NCBI RefSeq assembly: GCF_022965805.1
Contig: NC_133103.1
Coordinates: 33,327,281 to 33,391,280, forward strand
Length of the DNA stretch: 64,000 nucleotides
Reading direction: 5' to 3'
Origin: Primulina eburnea
Taxonomy: Eukaryota; Streptophyta; Magnoliopsida; Lamiales; Gesneriaceae
Part shown: positions 22,096 through 33,480 of the stretch, piece by piece
How the letters are laid out: every line of letters starts with the position of its first letter
Numbering within the stretch: the stretch's first letter is position 1
Made by a program: the position numbers and the translations under genes
Notes under the pieces: model-generated
What the model saw: only the letters and a program-made list of their open reading frames with translations
Told to the model about the DNA's origin: nothing
The model's database searches: none

Positions 22096-23613
22096 CTATT
22101 TTTGTAATTCTTGCATCTTTTCCAATGAAACAGAAGACTTGTTCCAATCATTTACCAGTAGCGACAAATTCTGGTTTTCAGAAAGCACTTTCTGGTAATC
22201 TGCTTTGGCTCTTTCATTCTTAGTTATTAATTTACTCATCTTAACTTGTAAATCATTGCAGCTGTCTACTTGCAAGCAAGTTAACTTACTGTTCTGATTT
22301 TTTAAGTTCTGATTTTCAATCTTAACTTCTTCAAATGATTGAGAAAGTCTGGAAAACTCTTTTACCATTTCATGCAGTGCATCAATCAAGTCATTTCGTG
22401 TAAATTCACTAGAGTCAAAATCAAATACCTCTCCAGATGTCGAGGTTGAGTCATTGTCTGCCATTAGACATTTGACTTCTTCTGCATCACTGTCACTGGA
22501 ATGACTTTCTGAGTCAGATGACTCAGAACTAGAGTCCGCCCACTTAGATTTGCTTTCTTCGGCAATCATCGCTTTTCGATCTCTTCTGGACTTTTTGTCA
22601 TTCCTCTTGTAATCCTTTCTCTTTTGATCATCCTTCTTTGGTTTAGGACAATCAGCAATGAAGTGAACTATCTTTCCACAGTTGAAGCATCCCATATCAC
22701 CAGATGGTGAATCTTTCTTGAAGTTGCGATTGGGACCTTGATAGGTTCGATGGTTTTTCTTCATAAACCTGGAGAATTTCTTTACAAATAAGGACATAGC
22801 ATTACTACTGATTTGTTCAGCAGTCTTCTCCATTGTATTGTCAATGATCACGGCAGGTGATGCCTGAGGTACAACTGCAGCAGCAGTAGAGGAGGTCGAG
22901 GCAGTAGCAGTAGCAGTAGCAGCAAGAGCCTTGGTGGGTAAGCTTGAAGGCTCTTCTCCACTTCTCACTTCCAATTCGAACTCGCAGGCCTTTAGATCTG
23001 CAAATAAGTCGTGCAGTTCCAATTTGTTCAAATCTTTGGATATTCTCATAGCCATTGTTTTAACATCCCATTCTCTGGGTAAGGCTCTCGTCACCTTGAG
23101 GGCTATTTCTCTGTTGCTATGCTCTTTACCCAGAGCAGCTAGCTCATTGACCAAGCTACTGAATCTTTCATCAAACTCATTTAGAGTTTCACCAGCTCTC
23201 ATTTTCAGATTTTCAAACTTCTGCATTGCTACAGACAGTTTATTTTCTTTTGTTTGCTCATTTCCTTCACATATCTGGATGAGCTTTTCCCAATTATCCT
23301 TTGCAGTAGAGCACATTTTTATCTTGCTGAAAGTGTTCTTGTCAAGAGTTTTATACAGTATATCCTTCGCCACATTATCAAGATTGGCCTTCTTCTTATC
23401 TTCACTGGTCCATTCACTTCTTGCCTTTTCGACCATCTGTGGTGCACCGTCAGTAACAGCAACATCTGTGTTAGGCTTTAAGATTTTCAGTGGACCATCT
23501 GGAATGACATACCACATGTCATCATCTTGTGCTGCAAGATGAGCTTGCATTCTTATCTTCCAGTCGTCAAAATTTTCCTTAGAGAACATAGGGATCTTGC
23601 TGAAGTGTGCCAT
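22096..23613 (-). CDS. Element A gag
   Basis: I chose the Met at 23613 (MAHFSKIPMFSKENFDDWK); the upstream frame to 23658 merely reads through the primer site. It contains the copia Gag domain (UBN2-like, WDVKTMAMRISKDLNKLEL region), a zinc knuckle CFNCGKIVHFIADC, a basic stretch, a Ser/Asp-rich acidic stretch and a C-terminal coiled coil. Length is about 505 residues. The knuckle has Val where Gly normally precedes the His. It ends in TAG (22098-22096), and the same frame stays open beyond it to 21601, so a gag-pol readthrough arrangement is possible; the context (TAG TCA GGA) is not the tobamovirus-type CAA TTA one. Confidence 0.88.
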   Translation of the reverse strand: MAHFSKIPMFSKENFDDWKIRMQAHLAAQDDDMWYVIPDGPLKILKPNTDVAVTDGAPQMVEKARSEWTSEDKKKANLDNVAKDILYKTLDKNTFSKIKMCSTAKDNWEKLIQICEGNEQTKENKLSVAMQKFENLKMRAGETLNEFDERFSSLVNELAALGKEHSNREIALKVTRALPREWDVKTMAMRISKDLNKLELHDLFADLKACEFELEVRSGEEPSSLPTKALAATATATASTSSTAAAVVPQASPAVIIDNTMEKTAEQISSNAMSLFVKKFSRFMKKNHRTYQGPNRNFKKDSPSGDMGCFNCGKIVHFIADCPKPKKDDQKRKDYKRNDKKSRRDRKAMIAEESKSKWADSSSESSDSESHSSDSDAEEVKCLMADNDSTSTSGEVFDFDSSEFTRNDLIDALHEMVKEFSRLSQSFEEVKIENQNLKNQNSKLTCLQVDSCNDLQVKMSKLITKNERAKADYQKVLSENQNLSLLVNDWNKSSVSLEKMQELQK

Positions 23614-23645
23614 TTGTAGTAGTTTTTCACAAACAAGAATAACCT

Positions 23646-23657
23646 GCTCTGATACCA
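23646..23657 (-). other. Element A primer binding site (tRNA-iMet)
   Basis: Minus strand TGGTATCAGAGC, two bases inside the 5' LTR. Confidence 0.92.
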
Positions 23658-23659
23658 AT

Positions 23660-24668
23660 TGTTGAGGATCGAACTTGAGTTTAGAGGGGGGGGTGAATAA
23701 ACTCTACTCGTTTTTCGTTCTGATGAGGTACTAAAATCCTGTTAAGGATAGTAGTTGATCTTGTGCGAATACTTTCACCTGATTACAGTAGAACGTGCGG
23801 AAACAATCTGATGAAGTAGTTGAAACAACAATAAAGCAGTAGACAGCAGTTGTTTATGGAAGTTCGAAGATAAACTCTTCTACGTCTCCCCTTCTTCTGT
23901 TTCCAGAAGGTATAACTAAAAGACTTTGAATATTACAGTACAACACTTGTACACACCCACTTCAGAAGGACTTACACCTCAGCCTACTGAAACTCTTAGT
24001 TTCTCAACTCACAAATATGCGAAACACAAAGTTCTGAAAAGACTCTTTTCAGATTACAGACTCTTCTGATAAAATATTAGTGCAGTAAAGATCATGAAGA
24101 GTGTAAGAATTAGTAGCACAAGATGATCTACAAAAGAGCAGATATAAGCTATGAAGCGTGTGCTACTTTTCTTTGTGTTGAACTTTTAAAATGCTCAAGG
24201 AAAACTGATATTCGTTTGATAAGAGAGTAGCTTTGTTCCTTGAAAATGATATTATGCGAAGTGTCTTTTTAACAAGGATTTGATCCAAGTATACATAATC
24301 GACTGAGTTCAACGTTCACAATCAGAGAAGTCTTCAGACAACTGATACAATCAGCTTTATTACCGAAATGGGTTCCTGCAGAAAAGCTATAAAACAATCA
24401 GTCTTGTTTTATACTTAATTGGGTAATATGCATTAAATGACTCAGTATAGTATTTAATGCTGCAATTAATACTAGTACTAGGAACTCTTTAACGGTAACA
24501 ATTAAGATAGCAACGTTAGAAGACATTCTCTACTGGTTTGTATTGTTATCCTTTTTCTACTGGTTTAGTTTTACTAGAGCAGCAGCTACTGATAATCTAT
24601 TCTGTTGTTCTGGTCTGCTGGTCTACTGGTTTTAGTTATCATCGCCACAATAAAATTCATATCTAACA
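23660..24668 (-). repeat. Element A 5' LTR
   Basis: Pairs with 13246-14252 (about 14 differences plus two extra G in a G-run). The TATA position on the minus strand (plus 24290-24298) is TATGTATA here but TATATATA in the 3' LTR, so the copy that would drive transcription may be weakened. Confidence 0.92.
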
Positions 24669-24838
24669 GTTATAGTATGGGCTATACTTTTCAAATAATG
24701 TTTTTGGGTTTATAAAATAGTTGGTTGTTTTACTTTTAAAATGGTTCCAAAATATTTTATGATTTGGCCGAATGTTATGTGAGGTTTGGAAAAAAAAATT
24801 TATAGCTCGTTTTTAGAAAATGAGTAGCAGGCGTTTCA
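24669..24838 (+). repeat. Element B 5' LTR, remainder
   Basis: Resumes the B LTR after element A (the first five bases are A's target duplication). It aligns with 32860-33026 of the 3' LTR and ends GCGTTTCA. Confidence 0.88.
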
Positions 24839-24923
24839 GTTGGTATCAGAGCAATGATTTTGTAAAGGGTTGTGCCACCATCAGTGCAAGGAAGCTCAGT
24901 CGTCAAGCCTCGAGTTGTAAGTT
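24839..24923 (+). other. Element B primer binding site and leader
   Basis: TGGTATCAGAGC at 24841-24852 (tRNA-iMet), two bases after the LTR, then ~70 bp of leader up to the solo LTR insertion. Confidence 0.85.
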
Positions 24924-25067
24924 TGTAAGGCCTGAGAATTGGATTACCGTAATCTGAGATTAATCTGGGATGATTTTTTGATTAATTGAGATGATTATAA
25001 ACAGAACGGATTAGACCGGGAAAATAAGGTAGAAAAGATGTAAATATATGTGCAAGGATGTGTGCTT

Positions 25068-25412
25068 GCGCACATGCGCGATGAGATGCGCGAATCATGC
25101 GCAGAGTAGGCAGAAAAATTGGCGCATATGCGCGGCAGAAGGCGCGCATATGCGCGAGTTGATGTATGCGGAGACAGTAGGTCTCGCGCATATGCGCGAT
25201 GTCAGTGCGCGCATATGCACGAGTAGTCCAGTAGCCTAAGGAAGTGCTCGGCGCATATGCACGACGTGAACGGCGCACATGCGCGAGCATGGCAGAACAA
25301 TTGGCGTACATGCGTGGACTGGAGGCGCGCATCTGCGCGGAAGCTGCCGAGACACACGCGCTGAGAGATTGTGTCTCGCGCATATGTGCCGATGGTGGTC
25401 GCGCATATGCGC
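25068..25412. promoter_or_regulatory. Array of eleven GCGCATATGCGC-type palindromes
   Basis: Eleven perfect or near copies of the 12-bp palindrome in 345 bp of an otherwise AT-rich LTR, just upstream of the TA tract at the TATA position. The same array has 8 units in the F 5' LTR and 10 in the F 3' LTR. The core CATATG fits the CANNTG E-box pattern and the flanks are CpG-rich. Confidence 0.75.
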
Positions 25413-25469
25413 GAGACGTGCAACGCAAAGGGGCGAGCCACTTACCGTACATGCATTCGTGGATGTGTG

Positions 25470-25476
25470 TATATAT

Positions 25477-25527
<51 letters not shown>
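25470..25527. repeat. (TA)n microsatellite
   Basis: About 58 bp of almost pure TA with one AAA interruption. It lies where the F LTRs carry TATATATAT (47598-47606), so it looks like an expansion of the LTR's TATA region. Confidence 0.85.
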
Positions 25528-25529
<2 letters not shown>

Positions 25530-26242
25530 AACGAATTCTTCAGAAATCAGAAACAAAAGAATCGAGAAAAGTTTCTGAAAAAGGGTCGAAAATCCTTACG
25601 CCTTTTGTGAGAAATCCGCCCGTCCGATTTTGAATCCGACTACGGTACTGTGTTCTTATCGACGTAGGCTACAACTGGACGTAAGTTTAGCTACGTTTTG
25701 ATATGATTTGAAATTATGGTATTGTCAGAATCTGATATGATTCATATATGATGTTCTTGGCATGTTAGACATCGTATAATCGAAACCGGACTGAGGAACA
25801 AATACCATATGAAATTGTTATGATTTTTATAGTTTAGTTGATTGAGAATTGATATCAAGATTGAAGAATTATCGAGTATGAGGTGTTGGGATTTATATCG
25901 GACAGATATGGTAGTGCTGGATATATTGAAAATATAACGTTATGTTGTTGAAACAGAATTTGATTGGATTCTGATTATATCCAGTATTGATTGAGCGGTG
26001 TATTGATACTGTACCCTCGATATTGTTATTGTCAGATTGAGTATTGACAGATTTGAGTTCGAGACTTCGACAGAGTCAGAGTATCATAAAAAAAGGTATA
26101 AATTAATGTGGAGTTGGGATTACACAACACGAGTGAGGTTTGACTCGAGTTTCCCTAAATCACATACTTAGTTTATTACATTGATTTTTGTAATTGATGA
26201 GATTGATGTTTGTTGTCTATTGATTTATAGCTACTGCATGTA

Positions 26243-26429
26243 TTGACTACTGAGTCGTTTAGTCATTGGCTGATTCGCCTAGTCACCGGCTGATTCGTCT
26301 GGTTATTGGCTGATACGTCTAGTTATTGACTGATTCGCTTAATTACTGGCTGATTCGTCTCGTTATTGGCTGATTCGCTTAATTCTTGACTCATTCGTCA
26401 ATTCTGCGGCTGTTTCGCCCAGACACTGG
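26243..26429 (+). repeat. 20-bp minisatellite within solo LTR
   Basis: About nine tandem diverged units of ~20 bp around 'tggctgattcgtctagttat' (variants tgattcgcct, tgatacgtct, tgattcgctt). The F LTRs have unrelated sequence at this place, so it arose or was retained only in this copy. Confidence 0.75.
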
Positions 26430-27109
26430 ATATATTAATTATATCGATGCCGTTTAGGGATCGATTCATTTCTATCGACTGAGATTCGGTATATTTATCC
26501 TTATCCAGACATCGGGATCCCTAGGTTAGAGTTGAGTCGAGTCTGAGACGACGCGTTGTTTGAGTCGAGTCTGAGTCTGAGTCTGAGTATGATTCATTGC
26601 TTGATAGTTATTTATGTTTCTGATTTGATACATGTTATGAATATTTATTATATGCTTTTGTATATGCTTTTATATGATTGCATGTTTACGTTGTTTATAC
26701 TGGGATATTTATATCTCACCGGAGTCATTCGGCTGTTGTCTTGTTTGTATGTGTGCATGACAACAGGTGGGGCTGGAACAGGGTCAAGAAGAGAACGAGG
26801 CTGGACTAGATAGCGTGGAGATCCGGGCTTCAAAAGCAACTTAGGATTCAGTATTGATATGTAGTGAACCTAGTTGAATTATTGTAGATAATACAATAAT
26901 TGTATGTTATGTTTAATATGTAATTTGAATTGAATTACATTACGTTTCCGCTTTGTATTTTAAAAAAAAAAAATTAAACCCTGTTTATTATAAATGATTA
27001 AAATATTCCTAACAGTGATTAAGGAATGAATTAGCGTCCGGGTCCCCACAAAGTTTAAATGCTTTATATGATTTTATGATGTTACCTGCATAATCATATG
27101 AATCATATG

Positions 27110-29450
27110 TGTGGGGCCCTCGACTCTCGCCGATAATTATTATGTATTATTTAATTTAATTACTGTTTAATTCTGCAGCGGATAATGTGATTTTAAAATG
27201 CAATGATAAAGCGAGCCCAACAAGAAAAAAAATATTTTATTTCAAAAGATATTCGGTATCATCTAGTATAGAGGTATAATACATATAATTATCAGTCGAG
27301 ACACCACAAATTACATATTGGTTACTAACTTCATACATATATATATATTGTAAATTCCAATCATCGTCATATGTTAGTTTAGATACATATCAATAGTGCT
27401 CGAAATAATTTTACAAAGCAAACTACTTCAAAATACTTCCGAGCTATAACAAAATACTTAGACAATATTATAAATAGTCCAACATATGACTCTACTCATA
27501 TAGGGCAAATGGGGACATATGCAGTCCAGGTGACTCTGACTGCAATGGACGGTATCACAGGCTCTGTCCCCACCTCTACTAACAAACCCGAACAATCATA
27601 AAATACTTCCTCTACCAGTGTCAACAATCCCTGTACGAGCATCACTCTATATGTGCTCTCCTGAGACGAGTCATCTCCCAATAGAACTATGTATGCCATC
27701 TTTCCCTTATTATCAACCACACACAGAAGATAACCGCCCCGAGGGCTAAGCAATAGCCCAGTATGATAATACCGAAATAAAAACAACATGCAGTGTAATG
27801 AATGATATATGGATGTAATGCATGATCAGGTTATATAAACATGCATAGGAAATCAGTATATCGGAAGATGCACAATCAGTAAATGCAGCGCATAACAGCT
27901 CGAGCAATAGGCAAGGCTCGGCTACACTGTCGTAGGGACCACTCCTCCGCCAGTCTACTACCGTGCGCCGGTCAGCTCGCCAGGGACTATGGACATATTG
28001 CGCCTTATCGGCCTACAACATCTCTCGGGCTAGTCGCAATTCCGTATCATCTCGATAATCCCCTCGAATCCAAACACGATATCAAAGAAATAAATACTTG
28101 AATCAAGGCTCAATATGTAATGTAATGTCATGTCATGCATCGATGCTACATATATATAGAAAATACATGTTTGTAAAATATATTTTATTGTAGTGCTTCG
28201 ATGTTCATGTAATGTCACAAATAATTCACGTAGAAAAATTAATGCCATATAATTCATGTTCAACAAATACAAAACTTTAAAAATGCATGTCATATGTTAC
28301 CCGGTAATAACATACTTTTTGTAAAATAAAAGTGAAAACGGAGTAGACTTATCGCCACAAGAACCTATTCTACAGAAAATAGACAATAATTCAATATCAA
28401 ATATTTTAAAGTTTATACTTAAGTAAAGCAGCCGTTCGATGTTTAATTTTTAATTATTTTAATTCCTCTACTATGTCTAGACATACTGTAGATGTTGCTT
28501 TTCCTTAGATTTTATTCGTATGTATTGATCAGACTTTATACTTATAATAGGTCTTTCATAGGTTCTATAAACAACTAAAGCAGAGGTTAAATAAGAATCA
28601 TAAACCAATTAAGTTATTTCCCTTTCTCGCAGATACAAAATTATCTATTATATAAAGTCAAGAAACAATTTATCCAAATAGTTTAATTTAATGGCATCAA
28701 AGAAATTAGTTTAAAATTTCAGATTTTAAGTCGACAAATTATAATATTATTATTATTATATAAATATTCCAATTTTTTTTTTTAAATTTCCTACAATAAT
28801 TAATCTTGTAATGATTTGTAGCACTAAATATGAAACATATTCATATATAATTATAAATTTCTTTCTTATTATTGGTTGGCCAATAAATTCAATTTAACTC
28901 ATTTTAAAACTTTGAATCTATAGTTTACCACAATAGTTAAGCTATTAAAATTTTATTTATTGTACTAGCTTTAGGAACTTGACTAAAGCTGGCAAACATA
29001 AAATCTATAATTCAATTACCCTTCAATATATAATAGGACAAGATTTATGTATATAAAAAGAAGAAAAAAACAAAACATAAAGATTCATGAATTATTTACC
29101 TTAACTACCTTAACTAGAAGGCGCCGAGTGAGATATGTAGAACTTGGCTTATTAGTTTTAAATAATTTTATTATTAATTTAGAGGGTTTAGTTTTCTTTT
29201 TTTTATGATTGCTACTCAAGAACTCTCCTATCTCCCTTATTTATACTAGATCGATGGTGAGGCTTAGAATGAATTATTTACTTGTAAGGCCAAATAGTAA
29301 TGATTGGGGGATAAGGTTAGAATTTGATGTGATGTTTTCACCTTGTCCCTTTACTATTTTTAGGTCTATTATATGTATTATTTAGACATATATATATATT
29401 GCCTTTTCATTATTTAGAAGGTTACTATAGGCTTGTACATATATATTACA
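27110..29450 (-). repeat. LTR Y, minus-oriented gypsy-type LTR (probably solo)
   Basis: Begins on the plus strand TGTGGGGCCC like the X and E LTRs; candidate end ATTACA at 29450. CATAT lies one base before the start (27104-27108) and right after the end (29451-29455), a tentative target duplication with one misfit base. No PBS lies to the left. It holds a block 'gcaatagcccagtatgataatacc' related to the conserved LTR block and a 'gttacccggtaataacatac' element also seen in X ('gttaccgatcgtaacatac'). Frames at 27496-27789, 27883-28101 and 28030-28293 lack domains. Right boundary uncertain. Confidence 0.55.
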
Positions 29451-29458
29451 CATATCAG

Positions 29459-29498
<40 letters not shown>

Positions 29499-30605
29499 GG
29501 TTTTACGTCACATGTTTAATAGCTTTATGATAATATATGATTTATATGCTTTAGAATTTTTATACGTGATACGATATGAAATGAGAAATTATATGATTTG
29601 AATGCATGTTGGCTTCGCGGTGGAATTGGACTATGTTGATTTTTGGGTTTTAGAATTGACATTCTACATTTTGGGCCGTAAGTTAATCGTGAATATTATC
29701 AATGTTTTTGGGACACGTCGATTTTCTAAGAAAATATTTATAATTGGTGGTTACTAGTTGAATTTTTGAGAATTACTCATAAGTAATAATGATTCGAGGA
29801 CTGTGATTATCTTTGAAAGTAAGAAAATGTATAAATTGAGATTTTAAGTTTGATGAAAGTAAGATTGGTTATAGGAATTGATTTTTGGGTAAATAAGTTT
29901 AAATTATCGAAATTTATGTTATGGAAAACCCGTAGAAGATAATTAAGAATTCCAAAAAAAATTATGGATTAATTGTAGGATTTTCGAAATTTAAGGACCA
30001 ATTGGGAATTTTTGAGGAAATTAAGAATTAAATTTGCAAATTTTAAGGAATTTGAAGACTATTTTAACATTAAGTGAGAATTTAATGGGTTAACTAGTAA
30101 GAATTTTGTTGAGTTGGGCTCGAAATAATACCTAGAACCTTGAAATATCTTGGGTTATAACGTTATAAAGAATTTTAATCAAGGATTTTAAGAATTAATC
30201 GATATTAGGCTTGAAAATATAAACGTTAACGGATGCGTTTGGGATTTTAAGATTCAAATTTGATAAGTTGATGAAAATTTTGGGTATTATATAACGAACA
30301 TAATATACGATAAGTATGGTCATCCATGTTTTAATATTGAGAATCGTAAGAAAAGTTGAAATTCGAGGTTATAATAGCAACAACACTAAGTCGTTATGGG
30401 TCATTTTAAGTTGTGATTTGCAAAACAAGGATTTAGAAGGTAAAATCAATTGGGATCAAGGAGACGTAAGGACATTCTAGAACTTAAGTTTTATCAGAGT
30501 ACGCAGCGGAAGCGTGGATTCTTGGGATACTAGAACTAAGAAAAAACTTTTGGTTATTAAGGATAGCGAATTTCGAGGACGAAATTCAATTTAAAGGGGC
30601 AAGAT
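29451..30605 (+). other. Element B interior remnant and polypurine tract
   Basis: ~1.15 kb, AT-rich, no open frame of note. It starts with a TA microsatellite (about 29460-29496). It ends with 'tttcgaggacgaaattc' and PPT TTAAAGGGGCAAGAT (30591-30605) abutting the 3' LTR. Nothing here resembles gag or pol. Confidence 0.75.
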
Positions 30606-33026
30606 TGTAACACCCCGAAAATTTAAAGGTTCACGCAAACCACATGCATGCAATTATTAAATTCTCTTGTATTTTAATTAATTGTTTTAATTGCATAACA
30701 TAATTATATGGTCCATTTTGACATGTTTAAAATATATTTTTTTAGATGGTTGCATTAAAATGTATTTTTAAAGGTTATTCGAGTTACGGTCGAGGAACCG
30801 AGACCGAGGGCTGAAAAAATAGAAATGTTTTTATTGGTTAATTGTTTTTAATTATTAAGGGTGATGCTTTTCTTATTTTTGATAATATAGAGTTTTGAGG
30901 TGATTTTATACGTCGGGACGTAAATTTTATCGGTGTTGGTTTTTCCACAAAAATACAAAATTTTTGGCAACCCAGCTAATAAATTACGAAACTTATTTTA
31001 TCAAAACCATTTTAATTAAATCCTAATCAAGATTAATGGGCTTAAATTGTTAGCTTATTAGGCCTAATCCTTATTTAGTGATTTAATTAGTATAAAATAT
31101 GTAATTCGCCCCGAACTTGACACAAATCACACGCCTCTTGTCTGAATTCCTCACCCAAATACACGACACCACACACCACCAAAGTTGTGAGAAAAATCGA
31201 GGAAACTCAAAGGTAGAAGTTCAAGCCAAGGTCTTGCTCCGTTCTTCGCTAATCGTCCGTTTAATACGCAAAGGCATGCCATATTCTCCTTTTACTCATC
31301 ATCACACCATATTATATAATTGTTTATGAATTTCCGAGGTGGTCGCTGGTTAAGGGACTGGAAGAGTTCTAGTGGCACTACGAAGATATAGGCGCGAGCT
31401 CTCCATGAGCTCAGGTTTGGTAGTCAAGTTCCAGCAAGTTTTTGAGCGGGCTAGGGCTGGTTTTTCGGGCTGGGATTTTTAAATAGGTTCCCTAGGTGAG
31501 TTGCTAGATTTTGGCTCAAGGCGGCTCGGGCGTGGCTCGAGTAAATAGAGAGATGGCTCGGTGGGTTCGTTAGTGTGTCAAAAACGAAAATAATAAAGCT
31601 AAAATTGAGCCATGGGTCCATGGGTGTAGCTCATGACTTGGAAGGGTAGAATAAATGATAAAAATGTTATTTTTAAAATTTGGGATCAAAATATGGAGTT
31701 TTGGATTTATCCGAGATTTAATCGCCACACGAAACGCTAATTAATGAATTAATTGAAATGCCTAGTTTTAAAATTTATAAAATTATATTTAAGCTCAAAT
31801 AATAATTAAAAGTCTAAATTTTTAATTTGGGAATTTTATATTAAGGTTTGGTATAATTCGGGATTAAAACGCGTTAATACGTCATATTTAAAGATTAAAT
31901 TAAAAGGCCTCGATTTATGCTAAATAAAAATATGAGAAAATACATGTAAGCTTAAATAATTATTTGAGTCATGTTAGAGTCAATGAAATTAAGAAAATAT
32001 CAAAAACCAAAAATTTTACGTACATGGGTAAAACGGTCTTTTTACACCTAGAAAATTAGTAAACATCATGGCAGTGTCCTGAATGATGTTTTATATGCTA
32101 ATATGATTATTTGGAATGTTTATGAATTTTTATATGTTCAATTGTTATTTTAAATGTCCATGGATATGTATATGTTAAAATGTTATTTTTACAACGTTTA
32201 TGGATTTTATGGTTTAATTATGGACATTTAAAAGACATGTTGAATGCTTGGTTTAAAAGAAAAACGTTACATGCATGTTTAAATTTTAAAAAGTGATGAT
32301 AATATGAAACGTTGAAGGAAGTGAAGTAATTGTGACTAAAACAATGATTTGTTGGAGATATCGTGAGAGTTATGGTCCCAGTGGGAGCCCGACGGTCGTG
32401 TTTCCTTGGATACGGATATGAATATATACATTTGTACGATGATATGTTAGTACGTTAGGCCAAGGCCCAGTTGGCCGGTGAGAGTGTTGCTGGTGTCCCC
32501 GCCGTCCAGTACTGTGGTTACATGTAGATGGATCCATCGCCCAACACGTAGACGTAGACGTAGATGAACACGAAAGTCACAATTAACGATCTGAATTCAA
32601 CGAAAAAGAAAAAGGAATACGTATATGTTGATGATAATATGTATATGAATATGTTGAGGATGACATGAATATGTTTATGAAAAAGGATCATGAAAATGTT
32701 TTTAAATTTAATGGAGGTCTTGATGCTTGACTTTACTGGATTGAAGGTGCACATAACCCGAGGACCGACGCTAGTTTTCCGCACTAGTTATGATTTATGA
32801 TTTTAAGTTATGTTAAAGATATTTTTACGAAAATTTTTTATGAGTTGTTTTTTAGATGTTATAGTATGGGCTATACTTTTCAAATAATGTTTTTAGGTTG
32901 ATAAAATAGTTGGTTGCTTTACATTAAAATGGTTCTAAAATATTTTATGATTCGGTCGAATGCTATGTGAGGTTTGGGAAAAAAAATTTATAGCTCGTTT
33001 TAAGAAAACGAGTAGCAGACGTTTCA
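30606..33026 (+). repeat. Element B 3' LTR
   Basis: TGTAACACCCCGAAAATTT...GCAGACGTTTCA, 2421 bp, followed by TCATC. It lacks ~200 bp present in the 5' LTR (junction near 32706) and differs at several percent of sites. The frames at 31117-31329 and 32518-32784 are not supported as genes. Confidence 0.88.
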
Positions 33027-33031
33027 TCATC

Positions 33032-33480
33032 TTTATTATATTGATTTAAATAATTATCTCACCAACCTTTAAGTTGACCAGTAAAACCTGCTATAATAAT
33101 TTTAGCAATGTTTTTATCAGTAATACCTGAAGTCTTACACAATACTATACATAAGCATTCTGTGAGCGGTATTATAAATTTGCTTATCACTAAAATCATC
33201 AATATTCCACTCATTAATATTTTTCTTATTATAACTATTAGAAAATATATATTCTTGTTCTTCGAAAAGAACATCCATTGGAGTGGGTCTATCATAATAG
33301 TATTTTGTCTGGGTAGGTTTATCTGTCTATTTAATTTTATTTATTTCTTCATCAGAATAATTATTAATTTTTTCAAACTCTTCATTAAGGGTATTTAACT
33401 TATGCTTTTTAAATATTTCTTCTAGTAATTTTTCTATTAGAAACAAAAGACTTAAATTTAAAATATTTTATCTCTTGAGG
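33032..33480 (-). pseudogene. Endogenous caulimovirid, capsid-region fragment (right piece)
   Basis: Minus-strand open stretches, in more than one frame, include AGFTGQLKGW at about 33060-33090 and NINEWNIDDFS near 33200. I recognise this as the capsid-protein region of endogenous plant caulimovirids. It is interrupted at 33031 by the insertion of element B, and the next part of the region is at 10647-10796. Frameshifts and stops are frequent (the 33059-33295 frame is only locally coding). Not functional. Confidence 0.7.

Larger units (their letters stand above)
13246..24668 (-). mobile_element. Element A: SIRE-type copia retrotransposon with env-position module
   Basis: Complete 11.4-kb element flanked by GTTAT (13241-13245 and 24669-24673). 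On the minus strand: 5' LTR 24668-23660, PBS 23657-23646, gag, pol to 18377, a ~1.2-kb spacer with an antisense ORF, an env-position ORF 17169-14611, polypurine tract, 3' LTR 14252-13246. The copia domain order (integrase before RT), large size, tRNA-Met PBS and extra ORF after pol place it with sireviruses. The ~1-kb LTRs differ at about 14 sites. pol carries stops and a frameshift, so it is probably not autonomous now. Confidence 0.93.
24924..27050 (+). repeat. Solo LTR of an F-related Tekay element
   Basis: TGTAAGGCCTGAG...GGGTCCCCACA, flanked on both sides by AAGTT (24919-24923 and 27051-27055), with no PBS or interior, so it is a solo LTR left by LTR-LTR recombination. It shares with F and E the inverted-repeat array, a block 'atactgggatatttatatc' with a small hairpin (26719-26732) and the GGGTCCCCACA end. 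Private features are a long TA microsatellite at the TATA position and a 20-bp minisatellite. Several open frames at 25048-25633 are read-throughs of the repeat array. Confidence 0.9.
10797..33026 (+). mobile_element. Element B: non-autonomous long-LTR element with nested insertions
   Basis: TCATC target duplication at 10792-10796 and 33027-33031. The 5' LTR is 10797-13245 plus 24674-24838 (interrupted by copia A), PBS 24841-24852, PPT 30591-30605, 3' LTR 30606-33026. Removing nested insertions leaves only ~1.3 kb of interior with no gag or pol. The structure resembles a LARD-type non-autonomous element, probably mobilised by a gypsy partner because the PBS and the 'tttcgaggacgaaat' segment before the PPT match those elements. 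LTRs differ by several percent and by a ~200-bp deletion in the 3' copy, so it is the oldest dated element here. Confidence 0.85.

Noticed and set aside
22931..23542. 203-codon plus-strand frame opposite A gag
   Set aside because: Leu/Ser-rich mirror of the Gag coding strand with no start context and no domain.
23614..23658. Upstream extension of A gag
   Set aside because: It reads through the tRNA primer site without an ATG start.
25048..25633. Several overlapping open frames on both strands rich in AHMR/AYAR/RICA patterns
   Set aside because: They are translations of the GCGCATATGCGC array, open in many frames because the palindrome lacks stop codons. The same artefact appears at 47206-47677 and 53798-54392.
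27110..29450. Complete gypsy element rather than an LTR
   Set aside because: No PBS, PPT or coding sequence; the length and termini fit a single LTR.
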